Part shown: positions 63,672-64,000 of the stretch, piece after piece
Numbering within the stretch: the stretch's first letter is position 1
Layout: every line of letters begins with the position of its first letter
From: Nocardiopsis alborubida
Lineage (GTDB): Bacteria; Actinomycetota; Actinomycetes; Streptosporangiales; Streptosporangiaceae
DNA: 64,000 nt
Reading direction: 5' to 3'
Assembly (NCBI RefSeq): GCF_012396365.1
Contig: NZ_JAAXPG010000008.1
Location: 62,001 to 126,000 of the forward strand
Notes under the pieces: generated by a model
What the model saw: only the letters and a program-made list of their open reading frames with translations
What the model was told of the DNA's origin: nothing
Database searches by the model: none
Made by a program: the position numbers and the translations under genes

Positions 63672-64000
63672 ATGCTCATCCTGCTGCCGCCGTCCGAGGG
63701 CAAGGCCGCCTCCGGCGAGGGACCCCGTCTCGACCTCGGGACGCTGACCCTTCCGGAGCTGACCGGGGCCCGCGAGCGGGTCATGGCGGCGCTGGCGGAC
63801 CTGTGCTCGGGTCCCGAGGAGACCGCACTGGGCACCCTGGGGATCAGCGCCAGGCAGGCCGACGCGCTCAAACGCAACCTGGACCTGGCCACCGCGCCGA
63901 CCCTGCGGGCGGCCGACCTGTACACAGGCGTGCTCTACGACCGGCTCGGCCTCCCCGACATCCCCGACGCCCGGGTCCTGATCTTCTCCGGCCTGTTGGG
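63672..64000 (+). CDS. yaaA: YaaA-family peroxide stress protein (5' part, runs off the window)
   Basis: The first 109 residues start with MLILLPPSEGKAA, the unmistakable opening of YaaA (DUF328/UPF0246), and continue with the RNLDLATAPTLRAADLYTGV block. In E. coli the protein lowers free iron during peroxide stress and binds DNA. The family length is about 250 residues, so over half lies beyond the window. The ATG at 63672 is the only sensible start; it is preceded by CCTCCACCTGGGA without a strong ribosome site. Confidence 0.92.
   Translation, partial: MLILLPPSEGKAASGEGPRLDLGTLTLPELTGARERVMAALADLCSGPEETALGTLGISARQADALKRNLDLATAPTLRAADLYTGVLYDRLGLPDIPDARVLIFSGLL

Overview
The window is very GC-rich chromosomal DNA from a sporulating, mycelial actinomycete, most likely Nocardiopsis or a close relative in the Nocardiopsidaceae. 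This rests on the SsgB-like sporulation protein, frequent GTG starts, many actinobacterial DUF families (DUF2630, DUF6510, DUF3145, DUF5998, DUF1707, DUF7455), an F420-type LLM oxidoreductase, and a GH81 beta-1,3-glucanase behind a CelR/CebR-type operator. No rRNA, CRISPR array, insertion sequence, integrase or prophage was seen.

Layout. 1-10320: DUF2630 end, a CsoR copper sensor with its operator, type II NADH dehydrogenase, a small secreted protein, a three-gene molybdopterin oxidoreductase operon (minus), and a divergent TetR/acyl-CoA carboxylase/acyl-CoA dehydrogenase unit for branched-chain acid breakdown. 10321-18500: housekeeping and development, with thrS, ssgB, a class IV aminotransferase, an orphan Roadblock protein, five tRNAs and small membrane proteins. 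18545-26441: a GntR-controlled sugar-acid catabolic cluster (transporter, L-gulonate/L-idonate-type dehydrogenase, mannonate dehydratase, KDG kinase, mannonate oxidoreductase, KDPG aldolase). Most of its genes overlap by 4 nt and together they form a nearly complete route from L-gulonate to pyruvate and glyceraldehyde 3-phosphate. 26123-33100: DUF2269-like membrane protein, autoregulated MFS efflux/TetR pair, lipoprotein, PucR regulator, and a VOC/TipA-MerR pair with a textbook 19-bp-spacer promoter.

33093-42105: LLM oxidoreductase, PEBP protein, a coupled ATP-grasp/inositol-phosphatase pair with a collagen-like leader, DUF1707 and DUF3145 proteins, and a sigma factor/small protein/CHAT-protease module. 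42111-50874: metallo-hydrolase, crotonase, DUF5998, GNAT-acyl-CoA synthetase fusion, PfkB kinase, and RecQ fused to a phosphoribosyltransferase-like tail. 51141-64000: secreted GH81 glucanase, topoisomerase IV subunits A and B facing each other across carbonic anhydrase, TPR and cysteine desulfhydrase-like genes, DUF7455, a GNAT, a membrane protein and the start of yaaA.

The most interesting material is the gulonate-type cluster, the sigma/CHAT module with its degenerate region 4, the ATP-grasp/phosphatase pair, the tail-to-tail overlapping genes at 26123-26441, and several well-resolved operators. All functional calls are by recognising sequence features by eye; no database search was run.
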